Below are positions 1 through 9,871 of a stretch of DNA of 64,000 bases, one piece after another; the stretch's first letter is position 1; each line of letters starts with the position of its first letter. The notes below the pieces were generated by a model, which was not told the origin of the DNA, made no database searches, and saw only the letters and a program-made list of their open reading frames with translations. Where the stretch lies: assembly GCA_947095585.1 (NCBI GenBank), contig OX352761.1, positions 59,016,832 through 59,080,831 on the forward strand, read 5' to 3'. Position numbers and translations under genes: made by a program. This DNA is from Nephrocerus scutellatus. Taxonomy: Eukaryota > Arthropoda > Insecta > Diptera > Pipunculidae.

Positions 1-2
1 AC

Positions 3-200
3 GTAAACACTCGTTTAAGGTGCAATCAACATAGATTTGCCTTAAAACTTTTTTCATGTAGAACCCAACACTTTAAATCCTCCTTTTTTCCGAGAGTATC
101 TTCGATGCGGAATCAATTGGTCGAACACGTGTTTCCAGAATCTTATAATCTGCAGGCGTTCAAATTAGCCGTAAACAACTTCTTGAAGGATGATGGTTAA
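3..200 (+). CDS. C-terminal end of a non-LTR retrotransposon ORF2 (partial)
   Basis: An open frame runs in from the window edge and stops at TAA 198-200. The last residues include SSFFPRVSS, VEHVFPESYNLQAFK and a final NNFLKDDG. This arrangement (FFPR, then FP-x-x-YNLQ-x-FK) is the usual last block of insect Jockey/R1-type ORF2 proteins, after the reverse transcriptase. It is too short for the ATG-based ORF list and its start lies outside the window. The clade is inferred from this tail only. Confidence 0.6.
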   Translation, partial: VNTRLRCNQHRFALKLFSCRTQHFKSSFFPRVSSMRNQLVEHVFPESYNLQAFKLAVNNFLKDDG

Positions 201-616
201 AGTATTCATAAGTTGTTTCTTAATATATATAAAAAAAAAAAAAAAAAAAAAAAAATTGTTTATCAGTATTTTTTAAATTATTTTTATAATTTGTAATATT
301 TTCTTGGTCAAGGTTTTTTGTAGTTTTCCCTGACCATGATTCATTGATAAAAGTATTTGGACTCGCGTCGTTCTAAATTCGTGTTCGTTTTTCGTATTGC
401 TTTTCCAATGAATCAGGGAGAATTCTGAGAAAATAAATTGAAACCGGCTACAAACGTGAGGAATGTGATATATTGTAAATCACATTCTTTCGATTTTTAT
501 TTTATTTTGAATTTAATAAAGGGCTTAGCCCAACTTATTGCCGTGACGTAAGTCATTCAGGGAGTCATCCCTTGGCAATAAGTCTCTCTATATATATAAA
601 AAAAAAAAAAAAAAAT
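201..616 (+). repeat. 3' UTR and poly(A) tail of the left-edge retroelement
   Basis: The AT-rich stretch after the stop contains an internal A tract (about 229-255). It ends in a second A tract (about 598-616) directly before helicase-coding DNA. A polyadenylated 3' end butted against an interrupted Helitron reading frame suggests this retroelement inserted into the Helitron. No target duplication can be tested because the 5' end lies outside the window. Confidence 0.45.
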
Positions 617-633
617 AATGCTTTTATCTGAGA

Positions 634-2494
634 ATGTTACTGCATATTGTAAAAGGCCCGACATCCTTTGCACACCTAAGAACTGTACAAGGTGTTGTTT
701 ACAATACTTATCAAGCAGCATGCAAAGCTATGAGGCTCTTGGAAGACGATTCTCACTGGGAAAACACATTATCAGAAGCAGCTGTTTGTAGTTCAGCTAC
801 ATCATTAAGATATTTATTTTCCGTCATAGTAGCGTTTTGTCAAGTAACTGATTCTGTTAATCTATGGAATAAATTTCAAGAAAATATGGCCAGTGATATT
901 CTGATTCGGCGACGGCGAGAGTTAAACTCAGATGATGTACAATATGATCAAAACATATTTGACGAAGCATTATTTGAATTGAACAAAGTAGTGCAATTAC
1001 TTTCGGGTAAATCGATCAAGGATTTTGGCTGCCGATGCCAGCTAATACTACTAACTCAGATTTAACTAACAGTGCCAAATACACAAGAGAAACATCATAC
1101 GATCAAACGAGACTTTTACAAAATATAGCTCAAGATGAGCCACGATTAAACATCGATCAGAAAAAAGTATTCACTGCATTACTATCAACAATTGATAACA
1201 ATGAAGGGAAATTGTTTTTCGTTGATGCCCCAGGAGGTACAGGAAAAACATTTTTAATAAATCTGCTTTTAAAAAAAGTGAGATCTACCGGAAAAATGTT
1301 GCGTTATCCGGCATTGCCGCTACGCTTTTGGAAGGAGGCCGAACCGCACACTCTACATTCAAGCTCCCGCTGAAAATCGCCACATATGATAATAACAGCG
1401 TCTGTAGTGTTTCTAAACAGAGCAATACAGGAAAATTGATGCGTGACTGCTCATTAATAGTCTGGGACGAAGCTACCATGTCAAACAAGACGTCTGTGGA
1501 AGCACTGGATAGGACAATGCGCGATTTGCGCAACAAAAATTCACCTATGGGTGGATGTACAATTCTGTTCTCAGGAGATTTCCGTCAAATCCTACCAGTT
1601 GTGACTCGAGGAACACGTGCTGACGAAATAAATGCTTCCCTAAAAAGATCCAACCTTTGGCCACATGTCAATAAATTAGAGCTTAAAACTAATATGAGGG
1701 TTTCGTCATCTTCGCGTGAGAACAGCCTATTTCCAGAAATGCTGCTAAAAGTTGGCAATGGAGAGTTAACACACAGTGAGGGAAGGATTAACCTAGAAAA
1801 CCTTTGTGTTTTGATAGACAACATCCAAGAGTTAGTCAACAATGTCTATCCTGACATTGATAACATAAGTTATAAGACAATATCTTGGTTTAAAGAAAGA
1901 GCGATTCTGTCACCAACTAACGAACAAGTAGATAAGGTAAATAACTTGATTCTTTCAAAGATTGATGCGCCGACGAAAATATACTACTCGGCCGATACTG
2001 TTCTCGATTTGGAAGAAGCTGCTCATTTTCCTACAGAATTTCTAAACTCTTTGAACCCGTCTGGACTCCCTCCTCACAAAATGGTGTTGAAAGTAGGTTG
2101 TCCTGTTATTTTATTAAGAAACCTGAATCCACCTAAACTTTGCAATGGCACGCGTTTGCTGGTAAAATCACTGAAAACTTTCATAATAGAGTGCACAATA
2201 CTCACAGGATGTGGTACCGGAGAAGATGTATTGATTCCCCGAATCCCTCTGATACCATCGGATTTACCCTTCCAATTTAAACGTTTACAGTTCCCGGTAA
2301 AGATATCTTTTGCAATGACCATTAATAAATCGCAGGGTCAAACCTTCAACGTTGCAGGCTTAGATTTGAGCGTTGACTGTTTTTCACATGGCCAACTGTA
2401 TGTCGCTCTTTCAAGAGTAACCTCTAGAGAAAACATGTTTGTATTGTCTAATGACAAGAAAGCTGTGAACGTTGTATATAAAGACATTCTGTAA
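634..2494 (+). pseudogene. Helitron PIF1-like DNA helicase, frameshifted
   Basis: The helicase is spread over three frames: 634-1065, 1035-1373 and 1328-2494. The first piece has the pre-helicase block (HIVKGPTSF, WENTLSEAA). The second has the Walker A motif APGGTGKTF. The third has Walker B (LIVWDEATM), motif III (FSGDFRQILPVV), and the C-terminal motifs NKSQGQTF and GQLYVALSRV. Frame changes fall near 1030 and about 1295; the second looks like one base lost in an A run, since the plus-one frame reads GIAATLLEGGRTAHS through the break. It would unwind DNA during rolling-circle transposition, but this copy cannot encode a full protein. Confidence 0.9.
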
Positions 2495-2730
2495 TATATT
2501 AATTGTTGTAAAAATAAAATAAATAGGATAAAATGTAAAAAGTAAATAAGTAAAAATGTAGTGTATGAATATATTCCAAAGATAGAAGGAAATCTTCATG
2601 GTATAGGGAAAGGGGAATTGTTTTACTCCAAATTTAACGAGTGCGGGCCACGGGCAGTAATGAATCAATCAAAACTACTGGATTGATTTTAATCATTTTT
2701 TTAGTGAGTGACATAGGCTATATATTTTAT
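2495..2730 (+). other. Non-coding Helitron 3' region
   Basis: AT-rich sequence lies between the helicase stop and the terminal hairpin. No further gene or repeat is seen. Confidence 0.5.
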
Positions 2731-2760
2731 ACCCGTGCGAAGCCGGAGCGGGCCGCTAGT
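2731..2760 (+). other. Helitron 3' terminus with hairpin and CTAG|T
   Basis: CCCG (2732-2735) can pair with CGGG (2749-2752), followed closely by GCCGCTAG and the host T at 2760. A GC-rich hairpin about 10 bases before CTRR and insertion next to T are the defining 3' signals of Helitrons. It lies downstream of the helicase in the right orientation. Confidence 0.85.
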
Positions 2761-2865
2761 AGATAATAAGAGAAAAAGAAGAAAAATAAAGAAAATACTT
2801 TAAAGAGTCCCAAAAAATAGAAATTTTATTGTAACGACCCCTTGCCTCAAAACCCTGGTCAAGCT

Positions 2866-3078
2866 GAGTTTACCCCGGCTGGGAAAAAATAATTTGATCA
2901 ATTTCTTCTGGTCTAATTTCTTCAATCAACCAAATTAAATATGTACATGAAATAATCCACGTTTATGCCATTCTACTGAATACATCCAACATCGTGTTTC
3001 ACCAAAATCAATTAAAGATTTTATTTTTTGTTTAAAGATACGTGCAGTAATATCATGTCGATCAACTGGTGAATGTCC
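2866..3078 (-). pseudogene. Helitron Rep-domain fragment, downstream part
   Basis: Minus-strand translation gives GHSPVDRHDITARIF and then YSVEWHKRGLFHVHI, which is the conserved HUH-Rep surroundings of Helitron proteins (VEWQKRGLPHAHI in family members). A one-base frameshift after HVHI moves the frame to LIWLIEEIRPEEID, which continues the family pattern. Its upstream part resumes at 3701. The element is oriented opposite to the Helitron at 617-2760, so this is a second copy. Confidence 0.8.
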
Positions 3079-3700
3079 AGTTTTTTTTTTATAATGTACA
3101 CACGCTAAGTGGGTTTGCACCCTTAGAATGCTTAGCACAGCGTGGGCGTTAGGAAATTAGGGAGATGAAAAGATGAGATGTCTATGCACGCGTGTCTTAA
3201 ACGACTGCAGATCATACAAATGCGGAAACACAGAATCAGGCAATTCATTCTGCATAACTATCGTGCGGCTAAAGAAGGAAACTCTGAATTGGTTAGTACG
3301 GCTTAATGGTGGACCCGTGAGCGCGGTTCTGAACTCTGTCTAGTATGTGATCTTGGGGGCACCTGCCCAGACAATACAGTTGTATTCAAGTTTAGGGCGA
3401 ATATACGCCTTGTAAATAGTAGCCAGATCTGAAGGAGTGAAGTACATCTAGCACCGTTTTAGGAAACCTAAGCAACTCGCAGCATTTTTGGCGATGCCAA
3501 ATATGTGGTCATTCCAACGAAGCTTGTTGTTGAGGCACATACCGAGAATTGAGAGTTTTTCAGTTTCTTTGAAGGTCAGAATATAACGTGCTTAACGACT
3601 CCAGAAGAATAAGAGGAATGGAAAAGTCTGCGCAGTGGTAATGCCAACGTTGAAGAACACCTCTTAAAAAACGATAGCGGGAATGCCATCAGGCCTAGCA
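3079..3700 (-). mobile_element. 5'-truncated non-LTR element inserted in the Helitron Rep gene
   Basis: On the minus strand this reads as the end of a non-LTR ORF2, with pieces such as IYKAYIRPKLEYNCIVWAGAP and FPHLYDLQSFKTRVHRHL, then a stop. It terminates in an A tract that appears as the T run at about 3080-3090. It separates two parts of one Helitron protein. The 5' side is at the (TAA)n stretch near 3705-3720. A second truncated copy of the same 3' end lies at 10484-10690. A precise target duplication is not clear. Confidence 0.7.
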
Positions 3701-3996
3701 GATTTATGAAATAATAATAATAAATTTTGTTTAATTTCATACCATTGTGGATTGCAAGGAAATGTAATAAACAAATCTGGACGACCATAAGCCATAGCGT
3801 CCTGTGTATATTCTTGCATATGACGTGGGCTGCCAATATATGAAGATGGTAGTATGCAAATGTTTCCTATCTCATTTAAATTTAAATTGCCATCAATATT
3901 ATTGTTTATAGCATCAAGTAGATGTATATATTCTTCAGAACGTAGTTTTCTTGATTAAATCCAATATATCTCAAACGTTCACTTTAAATTTTTGCA
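3701..3996 (-). pseudogene. Helitron Rep-domain fragment, upstream part
   Basis: Minus-strand translation gives SERLRYIGFNQE, LPSSYIGSPRHMQEYTQDAM and YGRPDLFITFPCNPQW. These are hallmark blocks of the Helitron_like_N / Rep region. The frame runs into the non-LTR insertion at its downstream side and into the LOA-type insertion (4010-5123) at its upstream side; protein similarity resumes beyond 5137. Confidence 0.85.
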
Positions 3997-4009
3997 TACA
4001 TATCGACAA

Positions 4010-5123
4010 ACTCCGCCTTGTTTCCGTCGTGTGGGAGAGGGGGCGGTCCCAGAGATGGTTACAAATTACGTCTGTTCACTCTTTAGAGATGAGTAGGCGT
4101 GATTTGGCAAGAGGACGGGACGACCACCTCTCCTAGCACGTAGGCAGCATGCCGGTCCCAAGCCCGGTAAAGGAGGAGGGTGTGGGGCAACGGGGCAACC
4201 CTATCCTCAGAAAATTAAGTAGAGGAGAAACCTCGACTGATGGATCAAAGATGGAATCCGGAGTTGGTGCCGGTGTCTACGGACCAAATACAAAGATCTC
4301 GATACCAATGGGAGACAGTCCAACGGTCTTCCAAGCTGAACTCCATGCCATAGAGATCTGCGCCAGGTTAAACCTTAGTAAAGGCGTTAAAGGCATTAGA
4401 ATATATATCTATTCAGATAGCCAGGCAGTACTCAAAGCTCTGTCGTCCAAGTCAATGGACTCATTAACAGTCAAAAGCTGCTACGATGCATTGCAATCTC
4501 TGGCCAGACACAACAGGGTTAATCTCGGTTGGGTACCAGGTCATCGAGGTATCGCAGGCAACGAAGCCGCAGATGAACTAGCTAGGGCTGGTTCGGAAAC
4601 TGCATTTATAGGACCTGAACCATTTTGTAGCGTCAATTGGTGTGCCGCCACAAAGGTGATAAACTGTTGGGAGGGCAAACTTCGCCTGGCTCATTGGGTT
4701 AATACCCCGGGGCTAAGGCAATCCAAACAACTGATCAGACCCTATTCATATAAAGAAATCCTGCATTTAGATAAAGGTAGCATTAGGAAACTAGTGAGTT
4801 TTCTAACTGGCCACTGTGGCCTAAGATATCATCTTAGCAAAATGGGTGTCGGCTCTGTGACAGAATGTAGATTCTGTGCGGAGGATGAGGAGTCATCCGA
4901 ACATGTTCTCTGCGATTGCCCAGCACTTATTTGGTTAAGGAAACGCATATTCCATAAGGAAATATGCTCAACAGCGAAGTTGAAAAACTCTGCTACTAAG
5001 GACATATTATCTTTTATTAGGAAGTTGTATGTCTATTAGATAATTAATGCCCTATTGATACAATAGATCTTTTAGGTCGCGGTGTCAGTCACTTGGACTA
5101 GGGTTTTTAAAAAAAAAAAAAAA
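4010..5123 (+). mobile_element. 5'-truncated LOA/I-type non-LTR insertion with 13-bp TSD
   Basis: TACATATCGACAA occurs at 3997-4009 and again at 5124-5136, immediately after an A tract (about 5109-5123). It therefore brackets a 1.1-kb polyadenylated insert. Removing it rejoins Helitron Rep coding sequence on the minus strand. The insert carries only the RNase H and C-terminal zinc-finger end of ORF2, as expected for 5' truncation during target-primed reverse transcription. Confidence 0.9.
4149..5039 (+). CDS. RNase H and C-terminal zinc-finger end of a LOA/I-type ORF2
   Basis: A 296-codon open frame. The RNase H domain spans about residues 30-160: the first catalytic Asp is in STDGSK, then QAELHAIE, YSDSQAVLKAL, and the last block VPGHRGIAGNEAADELA. 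A Cys-rich motif (CRFCAEDEESSEHVLCDC) near residues 238-255 is the typical C-terminal finger. The chosen ATG is internal to the ancestral ORF2; the reverse transcriptase has been lost by truncation. The region is still open, implying a fairly recent insertion, but it cannot move alone. Confidence 0.85.
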   Translation: MPVPSPVKEEGVGQRGNPILRKLSRGETSTDGSKMESGVGAGVYGPNTKISIPMGDSPTVFQAELHAIEICARLNLSKGVKGIRIYIYSDSQAVLKALSSKSMDSLTVKSCYDALQSLARHNRVNLGWVPGHRGIAGNEAADELARAGSETAFIGPEPFCSVNWCAATKVINCWEGKLRLAHWVNTPGLRQSKQLIRPYSYKEILHLDKGSIRKLVSFLTGHCGLRYHLSKMGVGSVTECRFCAEDEESSEHVLCDCPALIWLRKRIFHKEICSTAKLKNSATKDILSFIRKLYVY

Positions 5124-5136
5124 TACATATCGACAA

Positions 5137-6400
5137 TGTATTGATGAAATAATTGGCGACATTTCAAGATATGATTTTCTTTTAATCGTCTAATCATTAT
5201 CCGATATGCTTTTTAGTTCATATCGGTTACATTTTTATTAGTTTCTTCAGTTGCTGATTTATTTAAATGTTGTTCTTCATCGCCCATGAAATATATTTGC
5301 AAGAATTTTGGTGCTTCATTTGGTATTGGTAGTAAAGAGCCGATTTGATGATACACCTGGCCTTGTATTTTAAATGTTCTTCGAAAATCACCCCCATCAT
5401 TATTTTTGACTATTTTCGTAGCACCGAAAGATGTCATTTGGAAACATGAATTGAATTTTAGAATTTTCCGTAAAAACAAATTTGATTTAGCACTCACACC
5501 TGATACTAATGATTGCAATGGTTCACGTGGTGTATTCAATTCAGGCGGTCTCATTTTTAAATTTTAGAGCGGGACAGTATCGACATTATCCATTTTACCA
5601 AGTAAAATTTTTGCATGAGCAGTATTTAATTTCTGGATCGAACTCAAATGCAATGCGATTAAATGAAGATAATGTTAATGCCCTTGTTGTTTGCATTCGT
5701 GATCTATCAGACAATTGACTTAAGCGTATATTTAAAGCTGTTGCACGATTACGTAATGTTCTTCTGCTTGATATCCTCATAGTGGTAATACGTTGATTTC
5801 GTAGTTCCTCTCTTTCTTCTGGACGGTTCTCCGCATTTCGTATTCGTGTTCTTTGTCGTCTTTGCGCTCCTTGTTGCGGTGTTAAATTTACATAGTTTGG
5901 GTATCTTAGTGTATTTTCACGTTGTTGAGTATTTCGACCGATATTTATACTGCGATCTGTTGCACTATTACTTTATGTTCTGCTTGATATCCTCATAGTA
6001 GTATTACGTTGGTTTCGTGGTTCAACTCTTTCTTCTGGACGATTCTCCACATTTCGAATTCGTGTTCTTTCTCGTGTTTGCGCTCCTTCTTGCAGTGTTA
6101 AATTAACTTGGGTTTCTTTGTGTATTTGCACTCTGTCGAGTATTTCGACTGATATTTATACGGCGATCTGTTGCAATATTACCTGATGTTCTACTTGATA
6201 TCCTCATAGTGGTAAGATGTTGGTTTTGTTGTTCATTACTTTCTTCTGGACGGTTCTCTGCATTTCGCATTCAGGTTCTTTCTCGTGTTTGCGCTCCTTG
6301 ATGTATTGTTTAATGTTCTCGGTATCTTTGTGTATTTTGACTATATCGAGTATTTCGACTGATGTTCATACGTTGTCGTGCAGTGCAGGCATTTTTGTAT
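5137..6400 (-). pseudogene. Helitron N-terminal region with internal 215-bp repeats
   Basis: Minus-strand pieces 5213-5554 (FNSCFQMTSFGATK, YHQIGSLLPIPNEAP) and 5595-5780 (RALTLSSFNRIAFEFDPEIK) match the Helitron_like_N start. Upstream (5760-6400) an Arg/Glu-rich repeat (RIRNAENRPEERE) is encoded by three tandem copies of about 215 bp, marked by GATATCCTCATAG at about 5770, 5986 and 6197. The frame is broken by stops and shifts. Together with 2866-3996 this is the Rep half of one Helitron; no helicase part was seen on this strand. Confidence 0.75.
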
Positions 6401-6789
6401 TATTTCACTGTATTTATGTCGCGTTTATTTTTCAATTTGCAGTTTTGCAGATATATTTATTTTCACAACAAAAAAAATGCTGAATACAAAAAAACACGCG
6501 TTATGCTTTCAGTAAACAATACTCGGAACAATGGAAAATTTTGCCTCTAGCAACATAACGTCTTGGCGTTAGAAATATAAATATAAAGATAAGCAACGCG
6601 ATCGCCGACCGTTTTTTTTTTAAATGGAACAACTTGACAGCCAAACGGGAAATAGAACACGAAAACCGATTTGGGTTTGTTTACAATTTTTTGTTACATA
6701 TGTGTTTAATCTATATTCTAATATAATTTTATTTTAATATATAAACACAAAATATATTTATTTTCGCAATAAAAATATAAATATCTCTA
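6401..6789. other. AT-rich sequence, nothing identified
   Basis: Probably the 5' non-coding end of the minus-strand Helitron plus flanking DNA. No coding region, clear terminal motif or repeat unit could be supported. Confidence 0.3.
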
Positions 6790-8500
6790 CTCAAGCGCTA
6801 CCAACCTGGTTGAAAAAAAAAAACAATGTTATCAATGCACCAAAAGAACATATAATGTGAACATGGCATCCAAGATTTCACTGGTTAAGGCGTGATGATG
6901 TCTCGATTTCAGCGCTAAAGGAACTTATGGTGCGAATATGGCTTCGATACGTGCTTACGTTTTTACACATTTGAAACACACATTTTCAAAAATAAAAAAG
7001 TTATCAATGCACCAAACGAACATATAATGTGAACATGTCATCGAAGATTTCACTGGTTAATGGATTCCATGACATTTTCTAGAAAAACATTTGCTAGAAA
7101 AACATTTTCTCGAAAAACATTTGCTCGAAAACATTTTCTCGAAAAACATTTGCTCGAACGTAATTTTTTGGTAAAATAAATAACCGAAAAATTTTAAAAA
7201 AAAACTCACGTTTCGCGAACAAAAATTACTCGCGATAGTTTTTAGAATGATGAAAACATAGACTATTTAGTTTTCGAGAAAATGTTTTTCTAGCAAATGT
7301 TTTTCGAGCAAATGTCGTTTTATACATTTTCTAGCAAATGTTCTTCGAGCAAATGTTTTTCGAGAAAATGTTTTTCTAGCAAATGTTTTTCGAGCAAATG
7401 TTTTTCGAGTAAGTGTCTGGGTACCGGTTAATGTGTGATGATGTCTCGATTTCAGCGCCTCCTACCGGGTTCAAAATAAACATAAACTTATCAGAGCACT
7501 AAAAGGAACTTATGGTGTGAATATGGCTTCGATACGTGCTTACGTTTTTACACATTTAAAACACACATTTTCAAAAATATCTCGACTTCAGCGCCACCTA
7601 CCAGACTCAAAATAGAGACATATACGGATTACGAAACAAACATATGGTGTAAACGTGGCTTCAATATGTCCAGTGATTCAGGGTTTATGCTCTTAAACAC
7701 ATTTTTTTAATTTGCGCACGCAAACATATTTAATAATATATCAACTTCACCGCCACCTACCGATTAAACGAAAGAGTCAAAATCAATAAGATCTCGACTA
7801 CAGCTCCACATATCAGACTCAAATTTCACACATAGATTTGGGATTACCAAACGATAATATGGTGTAAATTTGGCTAAAACACATATTCAACAATATCTCC
7901 AATAACTCCAGCGCCATCTACCGGGAAACCAAAAATTAGCCAACCTGAAGGATCTATGATATTAAAAATTATATCGGACCAAAAAAACACATTTTGCAAA
8001 TATCTCGACTGCAGCGCTACCTACCAGACTCAACATATAGAAATATATTTAGGATCACCAAGCGAACATGTGGTGTAAATTTGGCTTCAATATGTCCAGT
8101 GCTTTTATGTCCACAGGTTTAGACGTGATGAGGTTATATATACATGCAAAATTACATTTTTAATAATATCTCGACTGCAGCGCCACCAACCGGGCTAAGA
8201 AAATAGTTAATAATCAGAAGCATCCGTCAAACATACAGTGTGAATATGGGTTTAATATGTTCAGTGGTTTAGGCGGGATGATATAACAAAGTTATGCACC
8301 AATAGACCAATCCACATTTTAGTAAATATCTCTACTGCAACGCCACTTATCGGGTCAAAAGAAAACATGAACTTATAGGAGTATGAAATGAGCATATGGT
8401 GTTCGTATAGTTTTGATACGTTCAGTGGTTTAAGCGTTATGACGTCTTAAAGGTTTGATGACATCTCGACTCCAGCGCCACATCCAGTCCAGTGGTTTAG
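6790..8500. repeat. Degenerate satellite-like family A
   Basis: A block recurs about every 100-160 bp: ATATCTCGACTGCAGCGCCA followed by CCTACCGGG. Further along come ACATATGGTGTAAATATGGCT and TTCAATATGTCCAGTGGTTTAGGCGTGATGA. Clear copies start near 6900, 7440, 7577, 7736, 7787, 7894, 7998, 8165, 8322 and 8462. Spacing and content vary, so this is an old, decayed tandem family. No coding potential is seen. Confidence 0.75.
7063..7425. mobile_element. Foldback MITE-like element, copy 1 (8-bp TSD)
   Basis: 363 bp bounded by GATTCCATGACA on the left and GTCTGGGTACC on the right, flanked by GGTTAATG at 7055-7062 and 7426-7433. The ends are imperfect inverted repeats. Both arms consist of iterated 15-mers of the form GAAAAACATTTGCTC, in opposite orientation. 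It sits inside a satellite A unit, and the empty-site equivalent (CACTGGTTAAGGCGTGATG) is visible at about 6880. No transposase is encoded; an 8-9 bp duplication is compatible with hAT- or Mutator-type mobilisation, which is inference. Confidence 0.8.
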
Positions 8501-9529
8501 GCGCAACGCGATGAGGTACATACGAACCATCATTTTTATACATACGTTTAACCAGACTTTCTTCAAATTTTATACACGTGTGTATCTCCGATGGATGATG
8601 AAATAAAAATTAACCCGATTTTCTTAAAATTTTATACACATGTGTATCTCTGATGGACAAAACTTTTTTGAAATTTTTTGAGCGAATAGGCCCTGGTGTG
8701 CCGAAGGGTGCCCGTATAAATTTTTTAAAAAATAGCCCGATTTTCTTCAAATTTTCAACATATGTGTATCTCCGATGAACAAAACTTTTTGTAAAATTTT
8801 TGGAGTGAATGTACCGAGGCCAGAGGGTGCCCGTAAAATTTTTTTAAAAATGAGCTCGCTTTTCTTCAAATTTTAAACATATGTGTATCTCCGATGGAGC
8901 GAATTAGCATTGAGGCCTAAGGGAAACACATATAATTTTTTTTAAAATTAGCCCGATTTTCTTTAAATTTTAAACATATGTGTATCTGCGATGGACAAAA
9001 CTTTTTGTAAAATTTTTTAAGTGAACTGGTCCTGAGGCCTGAGGGTAGCTTATACAATTTTTTTAAAAGTTAGCCCGATTTTCTTCAAATTTTAAACACG
9101 TGTATCTTTGATGGACAAAACTTTTTGTAAAATTTTTAGAGCGAATTGGCCCTGAGGCTTGAGACTAGCACATATAATTTTTTTTAAAAAAATCCCGATT
9201 TTCTTTCAATTTTAAACACATGTGTATCTCTGACGGACAAAACTTTTTGTACATTTTTCGGAGTGATCGTGCCGGGCCCTAGGCTCCAGGGGTGCCTATA
9301 CAAGTTTTTTAAAAATGAACCTAATTTTCATCAAATTTTAAACACATGTGTATCTCCGATGACAACACTTACTATTGAAAGTTGAAAGGTCGGGAGCTCC
9401 CATACAAATTTTTTTACACATGTGTATCCGGTGACAACAGTTTTTGAAAGCAAATTGAACTAAAGGGGCTTTAATATTAATGTTTTCGAAATTAACCCGG
9501 TTCAAACTTTGCACACATATGTATCTCCT
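8501..9529 (+). repeat. Satellite-like family B, plus orientation
   Basis: Degenerate tandem repeat with a unit of about 100-125 bp. The unit contains TAGCCCGATTTTCTTCAAAT, then ACACATGTGTATCTCCGATG, GACAAAACTTTTTGTAAA and CCTGAGGCCTGAGGGTGCCC. At least seven units are recognisable, from about 8580 onward. The same family occurs inverted at 56150-56720 and 57360-57480. Confidence 0.8.
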
Positions 9530-9862
9530 GATTCCATGACATTTTCTAGAAAAACATTTTCTCGAAAAACATTTGCTCGAAAACATTTTCTCGAAAAACA
9601 TTTGCTCGAACGTAATTTTTTGGTAAAATAAATAACCGAAAAATTTTAAAAAAAAACTCACGTTTCGCGAACAAAAATTACTCGCGATAGTTTTTAGAAG
9701 GATGAAAACATAGACTATTTAGTTTTCGAGAAAATGTTTTTCTAGCAAATGTCGTTTTATACATTTTCTAGCAAATGTTCTTCGAGCAAATGTTTTTCGA
9801 GAAAATGTTTTTCTAGCAAATGTTTTTCGAACAAATATTTTTCGAGTAAGTGTCTGGGTACC
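9530..9862. mobile_element. Foldback MITE-like element, copy 2 (9-bp TSD)
   Basis: Second copy of the element at 7063-7425, same orientation, with the same termini. It is flanked by GTATCTCCT at 9521-9529 and 9863-9871. It is 30 bp shorter, consistent with loss of one 15-bp iterated unit from each arm. It is inserted in a satellite B unit. Different flanking duplications show independent insertions. Confidence 0.82.
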
Positions 9863-9871
9863 GTATCTCCT

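Larger units (their letters stand above)
617..2760 (+). mobile_element. Helitron remnant (helicase part plus 3' terminus)
   Basis: This is the 3' half of a rolling-circle Helitron. It holds a PIF1-type helicase region followed by about 270 bp of non-coding DNA and a canonical Helitron 3' terminus (short GC-rich hairpin, CTAG, then T at 2760). The Rep half is absent on this strand; upstream sequence is a retroelement tail. The element is inactive because its helicase frame is broken. Confidence 0.85.

Noticed and set aside
2411..2668. Minus-strand 85-codon ORF over the Helitron 3' region, and other 60-100 codon ORFs in AT-rich DNA
   Set aside because: Low-complexity, Phe/Ile/Tyr-rich translations antisense to, or outside, recognised genes, as expected by chance in AT-rich sequence.
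7063..7425. Treating the GAAAAACATTTGCTC repeats as part of satellite A
   Set aside because: The block has defined ends, flanking duplications, and a second copy in a different sequence context, so it is a separate mobile element.
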